NCBI RefSeq assembly: GCF_020097815.1
Contig: NZ_CP083663.1
Span: 1,550,001 to 1,614,000 of the forward strand
Direction: 5' to 3'
DNA length: 64,000 nt
From: Haloprofundus salinisoli
GTDB lineage: Archaea; Halobacteriota; Halobacteria; Halobacteriales; Haloferacaceae
Shown here: piece after piece, positions 56,098-64,000 of the stretch
Numbering within the stretch: position 1 is the stretch's first letter
Layout of the letters: every line of letters starts with the position of its first letter
Position numbers and translations under genes: made by a program
The notes under the pieces: generated by a model
Database searches by the model: none
Told to the model about the DNA's origin: nothing
What the model saw: only the letters and a program-made list of their open reading frames with translations

Positions 56098-57350
56098 CGA
56101 ACCCACCCCTTCGACCCGCGGGAGACGGCGGCGTGCAGCGGTTCGTCCGGCGACCACTCGGCGACGCGGACCCCGTGGCTGCGCAGGTCGTGTAACCGCT
56201 CCTCGCGTTCGAGGCGTGCGAGCGTCCCGCCCGGCGTCTCCGGCGTTACGTCGGGCGTCAACACCGTGGTCCGGTGGCCGTACGCCTCGAACCGCCGGGC
56301 GAACTCGACGGCCTCGTCGTCCGCCAGCGGCGAGAAGAATATCACCTGCGCGTCGCGGGGCAACCGCTTGCGAAGCGTCGCGAGACGACGTCTGCCGACG
56401 CCGCGAACGACCGCTCCCTCGGGGAGCGCGGCGGCACCGTCGACGAGGAAGCGACTCACTCGGACGGCCTGCGTCCGCCCGGCTCGCGGGGCGACGTAGC
56501 CACCCCCACCGCCGATGCGAGCGACGCCGACGCGGTTGCTCTCCCCGAGGAGAACGCCCGCCACGCGCTCGGCGGCGTACTCGCTGAGACTCACCGCGTC
56601 GAGCGCGCCGTCGTGGTCGGCGACGTGGGCTTCCTTCCGGCCGTCGACGACGAGTGCGACCGTCGCGGCGCGGGTCTCGCGGAACTCGACGGTCGAGAGC
56701 TCGCCCGACCGGGCGTACCGCCGCCAGTCGATGCGCTTGCTCGGGTCCTCTCTGGTGTACTGGCGGATGGCGTAGAACTCGACGCCCTCCCCGCCGGAGT
56801 CCGTCTCGACGCGGCCCGCGAAGGGGATCGTCTGCTCGGCCAGCGGCAGGTCCTCGACCGTCGCCTCACAGGAGAACATCGACTCTACGGATTTGGTCTC
56901 GCTTCGCTCGACGCTCGCGCTGATGTTGCGGGCGGCGACGTGCGTCGCCTCGAACGTGTGCTCGCCGCGCGTCGCCGGTACGCTGTAGGCAAAGGACTCC
57001 GACTCGCCGGGTCGGAGACTCGTCGCGCGCCGCGGCGTCCCGGAGACGACTTCGAGGCTCTCGGGAACGCCGTCGACGACGCGGAGGTCCGCCAGCGGTT
57101 CGTCGCCCTCGTTGGTCACCGTGACGGTCACGTCCACCGTCGACCCGGGTTTCGGCGAGGCGTCGCTGAGCGTCCGCTCGACGCCGACGGCGAGTTCCGG
57201 CGGGCGCGTCACGCTGCCGTAGACGGCGTAGCCGAACCCGACGACTGCGCCGAGGAACACCGCGGTGTTGCCGAGCGCGATGCCGGCGGCCCCGCAGAGC
57301 AGCGCGACGGCCAGTCCGACGTTCCACCGCGGGATGTCGCGCCGGTTCAC
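56094..57350 (-). CDS. DUF58 domain protein, second copy
   Basis: A 418-residue protein with two N-terminal helices (about residues 11-46), an Ig-like/CARDB-type domain (about 60-150) and the DUF58 core: RQYTREDPSKRIDWRRYARS (about 197-216), followed by a vWA-like region. It differs from the other copy in having a longer external part and a C-terminal domain of about 60 residues after the vWA fold. Both ends overlap neighbouring genes by four bases. There is no MoxR gene in this operon; the one at 48498 could serve both. Confidence 0.86.
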   Translation of the reverse strand: MNRRDIPRWNVGLAVALLCGAAGIALGNTAVFLGAVVGFGYAVYGSVTRPPELAVGVERTLSDASPKPGSTVDVTVTVTNEGDEPLADLRVVDGVPESLEVVSGTPRRATSLRPGESESFAYSVPATRGEHTFEATHVAARNISASVERSETKSVESMFSCEATVEDLPLAEQTIPFAGRVETDSGGEGVEFYAIRQYTREDPSKRIDWRRYARSGELSTVEFRETRAATVALVVDGRKEAHVADHDGALDAVSLSEYAAERVAGVLLGESNRVGVARIGGGGGYVAPRAGRTQAVRVSRFLVDGAAALPEGAVVRGVGRRRLATLRKRLPRDAQVIFFSPLADDEAVEFARRFEAYGHRTTVLTPDVTPETPGGTLARLEREERLHDLRSHGVRVAEWSPDEPLHAAVSRGSKGWVR

Positions 57351-58105
57351 GCCGTCTCACCGCCCACCGCGACCGCTCTCTCGCCGTCGCGGGCGACTTC
57401 GCCCTCGGCCCCGGACTCGTCGTCGTTTTCGCCGTCACCGTCGTTTCCGCGGACATCGTCGTCGAGCGCCTCCAGCGCGGCGAGTTCGGGCCAGTCGTCG
57501 ACGGTCCCCTCGGCACCGGGTTCGCCGCCGTCGTACGCGGAGAGCTCGGCCACCGTCTTCTCGACGGCCCGCTCGAAGCGCCGTCCGGCGACCCAGTCGC
57601 GGACCCGGGTCCGCAACGGCAGCGAGGGCGCGTCGTCGCCGCCGAGAAACGACGCTGCGCGGACGTTCGTCGTCCACGTTCCGGTCTCGATACGGCGGGC
57701 GGCCTCCAGCTGTTTACAGTCGCCCCGGGCGGCGATGGTCGTGATGGCGGCGTCGTGGACCGTGCGCTCTATCGCCGTCTTCTCCCGCTTTCGCTTCCAC
57801 CCCGACTGGTCTTCGAGGCCCGTCAGCGCGTCGTCGAACCGCTCGCCGGCACTCTCGCGCGCACCGTCGTACGCCCGCTCGGGGTCGCGTCCCGGTGTCC
57901 AGCGGGCGTTGTCCTCGTCGACACCCGTGAGAATGACCACCGCGAACAGTCCCGCGATTCCGGCGAGCAGGAAGACGAACACGCGGCTGAACGTCGCCAG
58001 CGACGGGCTCAGTGCCACCGGAACGAAGACGGTGCCGACGGCCAACGCGAGCGCCCCGACTGCCGCCGCCAGCACGCCGAGATGCCGGTCGATGGCTCGA
58101 CTCAT
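57347..58105 (-). CDS. Two-helix membrane protein of the DUF58 operon (DUF7269-like)
   Basis: A 252-residue protein. Two helices (about residues 9-30 and 38-60) anchor a cytoplasmic region with conserved-looking FDDALTGLEDQSGWKRKREK (about 92-111) and a final acidic low-complexity tail. Coupled to DUF4129 upstream and DUF58 downstream by four-base overlaps. The family label DUF7269 is recalled, not verified. Probably a structural component of the same complex. Confidence 0.68.
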   Translation of the reverse strand: MSRAIDRHLGVLAAAVGALALAVGTVFVPVALSPSLATFSRVFVFLLAGIAGLFAVVILTGVDEDNARWTPGRDPERAYDGARESAGERFDDALTGLEDQSGWKRKREKTAIERTVHDAAITTIAARGDCKQLEAARRIETGTWTTNVRAASFLGGDDAPSLPLRTRVRDWVAGRRFERAVEKTVAELSAYDGGEPGAEGTVDDWPELAALEALDDDVRGNDGDGENDDESGAEGEVARDGERAVAVGGETA

Positions 58106-59256
58106 CGCCGACCTCCGCCGTCTCCGTCGCCCTCGGCGTCGTCACCTTCGCGGCTGTCGTCGATGTGCGCCAGCGCCGCGCGGGCCGCCGCGGTCAGCGC
58201 CGCCGACCGCCGGACGCTCCCGTAGCGGACGCCCTCGAAGATGCGCGTCAGCCGGCGCACCGAGTCGACGGGAAGGCCGCTCTCGACGGCCGCCCGGGCG
58301 TACTCGCCGGGGGTCGCCGCCCGCCGATTGCGGAGGCGAACCCCCTCCACCATCGACGCCCACGCCTCCTCGATGGTCGGCGGAATCTCGGGTGCGGGCT
58401 CTCCTTCGGGCTCTTCGCCCGCCGGCGTCGTCGTTCGGTCGCGTCGACGCGAACGCCGGTCGCGGCCGCGGCGGAACGAGACGCCGCTGCCGACGTCGCC
58501 GAGCGCGCGCGGCAGTCCGGACAGCGCGGTGCCGAATCCGCTCGACAGCGCAACCAGGCCGCCGCCGAACGCCCGCGGCAACGCGACGGCGGCGGTTCCC
58601 ATCGCTCGCGTCATCTCCGCCATCGCGTCGCCGAGTCCGCCGAGGAAGCCGGCGCTCACCCGTCCGAGGCGGTCGAAGAACGTCGGCCCCGACTCGCTGA
58701 GACCGACGACGAACGCCGTCGTCAACTGCGGGATGCGCTGGAGCGCGGTTCGTAGACGGGGGAACGGCACGTCGACGTCAACGTCCACGTCGCCGCCGTA
58801 TCGCTCTTCGCGGCCGCTGACGACGCCGACGACGAGGACGCCCACCGCCGCGAGCGCGGCGAAGAGAAACAGAAAGAGACCGCCGCCGATGGTCTCGTTC
58901 GCGTTCGACGGTGCGGGCGTCTCGGTCGGCGTCGGTGACGGCGTCGCGGTAGTCGTCTCGCCGGTTTCGTCGGTGCCGCCCGACGTTCCCGACTCGTCGG
59001 TCTCGTCGACGTCCGGCGCGGAAGCGGTCGTTCTCGCCCCGTCGCTACCGTCGGCGCCGCTCGGTGTCGTCTCGGTCGCGTCGTCTGTCGCGCCAGCGCC
59101 CGGTCCCGACGCCGGACCGTCGCCGCCGCCTCCGCCGACTCCCGCGGGGTAGCTGCCGAAGCCGGTCGCGGGGAACAGCGAGGCGGCGACGACGACCGCG
59201 AGCGCGCACAGAGAGAGGAGGGCTGCGCGGCGGAGGTCGTGTGCCACTGTTACCAC
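58102..59256 (-). CDS. DUF4129 domain membrane protein
   Basis: A 384-residue protein: a signal/anchor (about residues 10-33), a Gly/Thr/Asp-rich external stretch to about 120, a second helix near 125-150, and a cytoplasmic end with DUF4129 (about 285-365: EEAWASMVEGVRLRNRRA then GEYARAAVESG). DUF4129 is also found fused to the transglutaminase in the other operon, which links the two clusters. First gene of the operon. Low-complexity RRGRDRRSRRRDR near residue 260 is basic. Confidence 0.82.
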   Translation of the reverse strand: MVTVAHDLRRAALLSLCALAVVVAASLFPATGFGSYPAGVGGGGGDGPASGPGAGATDDATETTPSGADGSDGARTTASAPDVDETDESGTSGGTDETGETTTATPSPTPTETPAPSNANETIGGGLFLFLFAALAAVGVLVVGVVSGREERYGGDVDVDVDVPFPRLRTALQRIPQLTTAFVVGLSESGPTFFDRLGRVSAGFLGGLGDAMAEMTRAMGTAAVALPRAFGGGLVALSSGFGTALSGLPRALGDVGSGVSFRRGRDRRSRRRDRTTTPAGEEPEGEPAPEIPPTIEEAWASMVEGVRLRNRRAATPGEYARAAVESGLPVDSVRRLTRIFEGVRYGSVRRSAALTAAARAALAHIDDSREGDDAEGDGDGGGRR

Positions 59257-59407
59257 TGGTTACTTATCTGTCCGATAAAATGTTTTCCTCTATGCGATTC
59301 CCCGTGAACACTCCCTCCCTCCACCGTCGTCTCCGCCGCTCTCACCGGCTTCGTCGCGGCCTCTCTCGGGCCGACACTCCGCGCTCGACACCGAACGGAG
59401 GACCGCG

Positions 59408-60505
59408 ATGACGAGGCGGGGGTCGCTTGCGACTCGCGATTCAGAGCTGACGCGTCGTATCCTCACGACACTCGTACTCCTCGTGGCGCTCGACGCGGCG
59501 TTCGTCGCCGTCGTCGGCTTCCTGCTCGCGCCGTGGCTGACGCCGCTGGCTGCGGCGGTCGCTGCAACGCTCGGTATCCAGTCGGTCCCGCCGCTCGTCC
59601 GCGCCGTTGCCGCCGCCGTCCCGGCCGTCGCGTTGTTCCTCTGGTTGCAACTGCGCTACACGCGGCGACAGACGCTCGCGGCCGCAGACGCGCACCTCGT
59701 CGGCGACGGCGAGTACGTCGACCCGCGCGGCCGCGTCACGCGACTCTGTTCGCAGGCCGACCTCACGCCGCCGACGCTCGCCGTCGCGGAGACGAGTGTT
59801 CCGAACAGTTTCACCGTCGGCGGCCTCCGCGAGTCGGTGCTGGTGGTCTCGACGGGACTGTTGGAGTCGCTCTCCGACGAGGAACTCGACGCCGTGCTGG
59901 CGCACGAACTCGCGCACGTGAAGAACCGCGACGCGACGGTGATGACACTGGCGACGTTCCTCCCGGCGGTGACGAGCGGCGAGTTCTCGCTTCTCGACGG
60001 CGTGACGCCGCGGGGGTGGAGTCGCGGCGCGACGGTTGCGGTCCTCGGCGTCGCTGCGGCGGTCCTCTTCGGTCTCTCGACGGCGGGCGTCGCCGGCGGC
60101 CTCGGTTCGCTGTCGGGGCTCGCGCTCGTCGCGCTGTTCTCGCTTCTGTTCGGCGGTATCGTCCTCGGCGTGCTCACCGCGCCGGTCGTTTCCTTGGCGG
60201 GTCGACTCTCCCGCTCGCGCGAGTTCGCCGCCGACCGCGCCGCCGCGCTCATGACCGGCAACCCCGCGGCGGTGGCGGCGGCGATTCGGCGACTGGACTC
60301 GGCGGTGTCCGCCTCACCCGACCGCGACCTCCGGCGCTCGGCGGGCGTCCGCGGGCTCTGTTTCCTCCCGCACGGCTTCGAGACCGGCGACGTCGACTCC
60401 GAGGGCTTCTCGCTCGCCGTCGAGACGCACCCGGCGGCGACCGAACGCGTCGCGCGCCTCCGCGAGTTGGCCGGCGAGCTGGAGCGAGGAGACGACGGGC
60501 GCTAA
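59408..60505 (+). CDS. M48-family membrane metalloprotease (HtpX-like)
   Basis: A 365-residue zinc protease. Two N-terminal helices (about residues 17-40 and 47-78) precede the catalytic domain with HELAHVKNRDA (residues 166-176), the HExxH site. Two further helices (about 205-225 and 228-260) come before the EFAADRAA segment, whose Glu is the third ligand. Such enzymes degrade misfolded membrane proteins. Start ATG 59408. Divergent from the DUF4129 operon. Confidence 0.87.
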   Translation: MTRRGSLATRDSELTRRILTTLVLLVALDAAFVAVVGFLLAPWLTPLAAAVAATLGIQSVPPLVRAVAAAVPAVALFLWLQLRYTRRQTLAAADAHLVGDGEYVDPRGRVTRLCSQADLTPPTLAVAETSVPNSFTVGGLRESVLVVSTGLLESLSDEELDAVLAHELAHVKNRDATVMTLATFLPAVTSGEFSLLDGVTPRGWSRGATVAVLGVAAAVLFGLSTAGVAGGLGSLSGLALVALFSLLFGGIVLGVLTAPVVSLAGRLSRSREFAADRAAALMTGNPAAVAAAIRRLDSAVSASPDRDLRRSAGVRGLCFLPHGFETGDVDSEGFSLAVETHPAATERVARLRELAGELERGDDGR

Positions 60506-60544
60506 CCACCAACACCCATATACCGGCGGTTCCAACGCCCGTGC

Positions 60545-60799
60545 ATGGTCACGATACTCGAATTCGTCACTCAACTCCTCGTGAGTGCGTTCCAACTCAT
60601 CGGCATGTTTATCACCGACGTGCTGCTGTCCGGCGGCGACATCCTCGCTACCATCTTCCGCGCGGTTTCGATAGCCTCCGGCACCGCGCTCATCGTCGTC
60701 TCGGTGGCCGTCATGGGCTACCTCGCCGTCGGCGCGTTCGTCCGCGAGTTCGGCGTCAACGTCTCGTCGCCCGGTCGTACGCGCGTCCGGCGAGACTGA
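60545..60799 (+). CDS. Small two-helix membrane protein
   Basis: An 84-residue hydrophobic protein with two long helices (about residues 5-35 and 38-68) and a basic C-terminus. It follows the M48 protease gene by 39 bases on the same strand, so it may be a small partner of the protease. Its last 44 bases overlap the convergent F420-type reductase gene. No family recognised. Confidence 0.58.
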   Translation: MVTILEFVTQLLVSAFQLIGMFITDVLLSGGDILATIFRAVSIASGTALIVVSVAVMGYLAVGAFVREFGVNVSSPGRTRVRRD

Positions 60800-61739
60800 C
60801 CGCCGATTCGAGATTCGGACCGAGCGGCGACCCGGCGACGATGCCGTCGGCGTGCCGAAGCACTTTCTCCATCCGCGTCGTCACCTCGCCGACCGTCCCG
60901 GCCATGCAGAACGCGTCGACCATCGCGGGCGTGACGAGGTCGAAGGCGTCCGAAAACTCGCCCGCAGTTATCTTCTCGCCGATTTCGCCGGCCCGTTCGC
61001 GGTCGATACCGTGTCGCTCCAACACCGGCGGGGCCGCCCCCGCGGCGATGAACGCCACCGGCGGTCGGGCGGCCTCGCGCGCCGACTCCCTGCCCTTGGC
61101 GACGCTCACCGAGGCGTAGGCCGCGAGGTCGAACGCGCCGCGCTCGTCGGGTCGGTCGTCGAGCCCCTGCTCGACCTGCTCTCGCGCCCACGCGAGGTCG
61201 TCGGGGTGCGAGCCGTTGAACAGCAGGCCGTCGGCGTGCTTGGCGGCCATCCGGCACATGTGCGGCCCCTCGCCGCCGACGTACACCGGAATCTCACCCG
61301 GCGGGTCGTAGTTCAAGCCGGCGTCGCGCGCCTCGAACGTCCCCTCGTGGTCGACGCGCTCGCCGTCCCAGAGCCGCTGTGCGACTTTGAACGCCTCCAG
61401 CACGGGGCGGAGGCCGCGTTCGTCTTCGAGGCCCAAGTTGCGCAACGTCGAGGGGTCGCCCGGGCCGATGCCGAACGTCGCGCGGCCCTCGCTGGCCTCC
61501 GCGAGCGTCGCCACCTTCGAGGCGAGCGTCACCGGGTGGGTCTCGAAGGGGTTGGCGACGCCCGGTCCGAGTCGAACCGCGTCGGTCGCGGCGGCCAGCT
61601 GCGAGAGGACGGCGAACGGGTCGCGGTTGTTGTAGTGCGCGGAGACGAACACCGAATCGAACCCGGTCTCCTCGGCGGCGACGCCCAGGCCGACGAGTTC
61701 CGAAATCGGGTGTTCGGGCGTCAGTTCGATGCCGAGCAT
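60756..61739 (-). CDS. mer: F420-dependent LLM-class oxidoreductase (Mer-like)
   Basis: A 327-residue luciferase-like TIM-barrel protein close to archaeal methylenetetrahydromethanopterin reductase. Visible blocks: the N-terminal ELTPEHPISELVGLG, LGPGVANPFETHPV (about residues 57-70), a GPGDPSTLRNLG region and the IPVYVGGEGPHMCRMAAK segment (about 146-163), where F420 binds. In haloarchaea, which do not make methane, the enzyme probably works in one-carbon folate/pterin metabolism; the cofactor is inferred from the family. Start ATG 61739; a GTG directly before is an alternative. Confidence 0.82.
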   Translation of the reverse strand: MLGIELTPEHPISELVGLGVAAEETGFDSVFVSAHYNNRDPFAVLSQLAAATDAVRLGPGVANPFETHPVTLASKVATLAEASEGRATFGIGPGDPSTLRNLGLEDERGLRPVLEAFKVAQRLWDGERVDHEGTFEARDAGLNYDPPGEIPVYVGGEGPHMCRMAAKHADGLLFNGSHPDDLAWAREQVEQGLDDRPDERGAFDLAAYASVSVAKGRESAREAARPPVAFIAAGAAPPVLERHGIDRERAGEIGEKITAGEFSDAFDLVTPAMVDAFCMAGTVGEVTTRMEKVLRHADGIVAGSPLGPNLESAVSLAGRAYDRATRR

Positions 61740-62091
61740 CACCGCTCACCTCGTCTCGTTCGCCGTCGATAGCGGGGGCGCTTGCGGGGTGTCGTCATTC
61801 GTGTGCGCCCAGGGAGCGCGCAAATAAAAAGACAGGCGTCCCGTCACGACCTGCCTCTGTCTGCGTTTTGGCTCCGTTGAAGCCGCTAAACTGTGACAGA
61901 TGTCACGTGCTGAACGGAGAGTGTGTTCGGCACGGACCCAGGTTGAGTTGTTCTATGAGTGCCGAGGCCAACTCTCTATCCGCACGTTTACGAGGAGGAG
62001 TGAACGAACGTCCGAGAGTTTCGTCTGCTATCTTCGATGGAGTTGTTGCCCGATTACGGGCGTAGCGAATCGGTCCGAACCTCGAAGTTCC
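61740..62091. other. Spacer before the antiporter operon
   Basis: About 350 bases. It holds a degenerate element end (61871-61925). An open frame of some 65 codons overlaps it but shows no motif or codon bias. Nothing else is seen. Confidence 0.5.
61871..61925 (+). mobile_element. Degenerate insertion-element end
   Basis: GGCTCCGTTGAAG near 61870-61882 is followed about 30 bases later by GTGCTGAACGGAGAGTGTG. This is the same two-part arrangement as at 29603-29670, and no transposase is attached. I take it as a MITE-type or solo remnant. Confidence 0.4.
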
Positions 62092-62433
62092 CTACTCGTC
62101 GTCGGACTTGCCAGGCCACGTCACGGACCCCAGGAACGGGACGCCGGTCTGTTCTGCCGCTCGCGATATCATGTGCGCGCCGGTCGGCACCGTCAGGAAC
62201 AGGAAGACGATACCGATGAGCGACGAGAGGCCGGCGCCCCCGGGACCGAAGTACGCGAACCCGGCTAGGAAGACCGCGACCGCACCGATGGTCGCCGGCT
62301 TGCTCGTCGCGTGCATCCGGTTGTACACGTTTGGTAGTCTCAGCAGGCCGATCGTCCCGACCGTGAGGAAGAACGTCCCGACGACGACCAGGCCGACGAT
62401 AGCCCAGGTCCGTATCGCTTCCAATTCGACCAT
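62092..62433 (-). CDS. mnhG: Mrp-type Na+/H+ antiporter subunit G
   Basis: A 113-residue three-helix protein. The conserved GLLRLPNVYNRMHATSKPAT (about residues 29-48) is diagnostic for MnhG/MrpG. The end is a short acidic tail. It works in the multi-subunit Mrp antiporter, which exports Na+ in exchange for protons and is important for halophiles. It lies 75 bases after subunit F, a little wider than the other gene junctions. Confidence 0.9.
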   Translation of the reverse strand: MVELEAIRTWAIVGLVVVGTFFLTVGTIGLLRLPNVYNRMHATSKPATIGAVAVFLAGFAYFGPGGAGLSSLIGIVFLFLTVPTGAHMISRAAEQTGVPFLGSVTWPGKSDDE

Positions 62434-62508
62434 CAGCGGTCGCCTCCGGCAACCCGCTGACTCGTCGGAACGGCCCGTCGCATTCGGTGTTCGTGATACA
62501 TGCTGTGG

Positions 62509-62802
62509 TCACTCCTGCATAACGATGATGTCGCCTTCGGTGACGAACTTAGCAACCGCGACCGTCGAGAGGAACGCGATAATCGCGAGGACGAGACTGA
62601 CGGTCACGAAGAGGCCCCGGCCGGTCTTGATGGCGAACAGGACGGCGATGGCGACGACGTTCGTCGCGATGGCGTCCAATGCGACCACGCGGTCGGGGAT
62701 CGTCGGGCCCAGGACCGCGCGGTAGCCGCACAGCAGATTCAGAAGCACTACGAGGACGATCGCGGCGTCTACTACCGGCACTATCGTCCCCTCAGCGACC
62801 AT
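62509..62802 (-). CDS. mnhF: Mrp-type Na+/H+ antiporter subunit F
   Basis: A 97-residue three-helix protein of the MnhF/MrpF family; the IPDRVVALDAIATNVVAIAV segment (about residues 35-54) is typical. The start is taken at ATG 62802; an ATG three codons upstream is possible. The gene overlaps subunit E by 11 bases, implying translational coupling. Confidence 0.88.
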   Translation of the reverse strand: MVAEGTIVPVVDAAIVLVVLLNLLCGYRAVLGPTIPDRVVALDAIATNVVAIAVLFAIKTGRGLFVTVSLVLAIIAFLSTVAVAKFVTEGDIIVMQE

Positions 62803-63460
62803 CGTCGTCACCTCCTGTGGCCTCCTCAGCCGGCGGTTCAGCCTCCGTCTCCGCCTCTCTCTCGGTTTCGGGTACGGCCTGTTTGAGGACGGGATGAGTC
62901 CGGTCGGTCGGGTAGACGGCGAAATCCGGCGCGGGGTCGCCCGCCGATAGCTCCTCGTCGAAGATGACGAGCGCGTAGTCCTCCCAGTCGCGGATCGGGG
63001 CGACGATGTCTTCGGGATCTCTCCCGTCGATGACGTGGACGTACAGTGCGTTCTCCTCCGAATCGTAGTCGAGCGTGAGCGAGCCGGGGGTCATCGTGAT
63101 GCTGTTGGCGATAGTGGTCACGCCGAGGTCCGTCTGTACCCGCAGCGGGATGAGTATTACCTCGGGTTCGATCGGCGGTTCGGAGAGCGCGAGCACGCGG
63201 TACGTGACGTCGAGACTGGAGACGACCGCCTCCCTGACGAACGTTAGCATGTACAGTATCGTGTACGGGATTCCACGAAGCACCTGGCGGAGATCGAGGG
63301 TGTCCGCATACAGGCGCCGGAAGACGTAGGCCAGGGGGATCCCGACCACGAGGCCGACCAACAGCGACCCGACGAGCGGTTCGGGTTCGAGCGGTGGCCC
63401 GTCGACGAATACCCAGATGAGGCCGAACAGGGCGCCGATGACGGGCCAACTGCGGGTCAC
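62792..63460 (-). CDS. mnhE: Mrp-type Na+/H+ antiporter subunit E, extended
   Basis: A 222-residue MnhE. Two N-terminal helices (about residues 4-20 and 28-48) and a membrane-proximal segment with YTILYMLTFVREAVVSSLDV lead to the family's soluble domain (ITMTPGSLTLDY). About 60 residues after that form a charged, Glu-rich tail that ordinary MrpE (about 160 residues) lacks. The start overlaps subunit D by four bases. Confidence 0.87.
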   Translation of the reverse strand: MTRSWPVIGALFGLIWVFVDGPPLEPEPLVGSLLVGLVVGIPLAYVFRRLYADTLDLRQVLRGIPYTILYMLTFVREAVVSSLDVTYRVLALSEPPIEPEVILIPLRVQTDLGVTTIANSITMTPGSLTLDYDSEENALYVHVIDGRDPEDIVAPIRDWEDYALVIFDEELSAGDPAPDFAVYPTDRTHPVLKQAVPETEREAETEAEPPAEEATGGDDDGR

Positions 63461-64000
63461 GCGTCACCACCTCCGCCGAGACCCACGACGTCGACGTAGG
63501 CCTCGGTGTCGATTGCGGCGTTCGCCGCCGTCTCGGCGAACCGGTAGACCGGGTCGAACCCCACGCCGACGAGGACGACGGCCGCCGCGAGTGCGACGAG
63601 GACCAATATCTGACCCGGTTCGGCGGTAGTGACCTCGACCGCCGGCGTCTCGGACCCCCAGAAGCCGCCGACCCACACCCGCGTCGCGTACAGAATCGTG
63701 AGCACAGCGCCGAGGAGCAACGCGACCAGCGCGACTGCCGATAGCGCGCCGGACCCGGACGCGAGCCCCCGAACTGCTGCGTCGAAAGCGAGGAACTTCC
63801 CGAAGAATCCTGTCAACGGCGGGAGGCCGATCAGCGAGAGGAGGCCGACGAAAACGGCCCCCGCGAGCAGCGGCAAGCGGCCGGCGAGGCCGCCGAGGTC
63901 CCGCAGGTTGTCCGTCCCGGTCGCATTCTCGACGGCGGCCGCCGAGAGGAAGAGAAGTCCTTTCGCCAACGCGTGGTGGAGCGCGAACACCAGCGCAGCC
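63457..64000 (-). CDS. mnhD: Mrp-type Na+/H+ antiporter subunit D (partial)
   Basis: The C-terminal part of an MrpD/NuoM-like subunit: the start lies beyond the right edge of the window. About 180 residues are visible, beginning with ALVFALHHALAKG and AAAVENATGTDNL; His and Lys here belong to the proton-path helix of the family. Helices follow at LLAGAVFVGLLSLIGLPP and further. It is the upstream neighbour of subunit E, with a four-base overlap. Confidence 0.88.
   Translation of the reverse strand, partial: AALVFALHHALAKGLLFLSAAAVENATGTDNLRDLGGLAGRLPLLAGAVFVGLLSLIGLPPLTGFFGKFLAFDAAVRGLASGSGALSAVALVALLLGAVLTILYATRVWVGGFWGSETPAVEVTTAEPGQILVLVALAAAVVLVGVGFDPVYRFAETAANAAIDTEAYVDVVGLGGGGDA

Overview
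The window is a high-GC, gene-dense piece of a halophilic archaeal (Halobacteria) chromosome. The evidence is the very acidic proteins, haloarchaea-restricted families (Hvo_1808-type surface proteins, a HalOD1 output domain, a bacterio-opsin-activator HTH regulator, DUF5789/5807/5809/5810-like proteins), ribosomal protein S6e, an archaeal RNase P RNA, leaderless starts behind A/T-rich boxes, and twin-arginine and lipobox export signals. A Haloferacales-type organism is my inference; the genus cannot be told from this piece.

Layout. 1-9.9 kb: housekeeping and small conserved genes (DHH nuclease, S6e, dihydroorotase, lipoate ligase, M23-like protein, thioesterase). 9.9-14.9 kb: nicotinamidase and nicotinate phosphoribosyltransferase, two steps of NAD salvage, bracketing two tandem metalloprotease-like lipoproteins. 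15-20.5 kb: AMMECR1 protein, rnpB, a Zn/Cd-type P1B ATPase and a matrixin-like lipoprotein. 20.3-24.1 kb: two broken genes and a beta-CASP nuclease carrying an in-frame double-palindrome insertion. 24-29.5 kb: metabolic enzymes, including an IlvC-like protein that lacks two catalytic residues. 29.5-31.1 kb: a low-GC accessory patch with degenerate element ends and a run of hairpins. 31.1-38.1 kb: nitrite/sulfite reductase, micro-proteins, an M20 peptidase, tRNA-Lys with a duplicated 3' end, and regulators. 38.3-45.1 kb: aconitase, RimI, small conserved genes, NUDIX, rhodanese and aSUI1. 45.2-59.3 kb: two membrane/transglutaminase operons (MoxR-DUF58-transglutaminase and DUF4129-small membrane protein-DUF58-large membrane protein) on either side of the mutS-mutL pair. 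59.4-61.7 kb: HtpX-like protease, a small membrane protein and an F420-type oxidoreductase. 62.1-64 kb: an Mrp cation/proton antiporter operon (subunits G, F, E and partial D) that runs off the right edge.

How the genes work together. The four-base stop/start overlaps in the two DUF58 operons and in the Mrp operon indicate translationally coupled, membrane-associated complexes. mutS and mutL are five bases apart, and MutL keeps its endonuclease motifs. The mobile-DNA signal is limited to short remnants: degenerate element ends, GAA/TTC-loop hairpins and a tRNA 3'-end scar. No intact transposase, CRISPR array or prophage was seen.

The most unusual observations are the palindromic element tolerated inside the beta-CASP nuclease, the KARI-like enzyme without its His and Lys, the paired DUF58 systems around mutSL, and two genes with precisely placed frame breaks. 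DUF numbers are recalled from memory and were not checked against a database.
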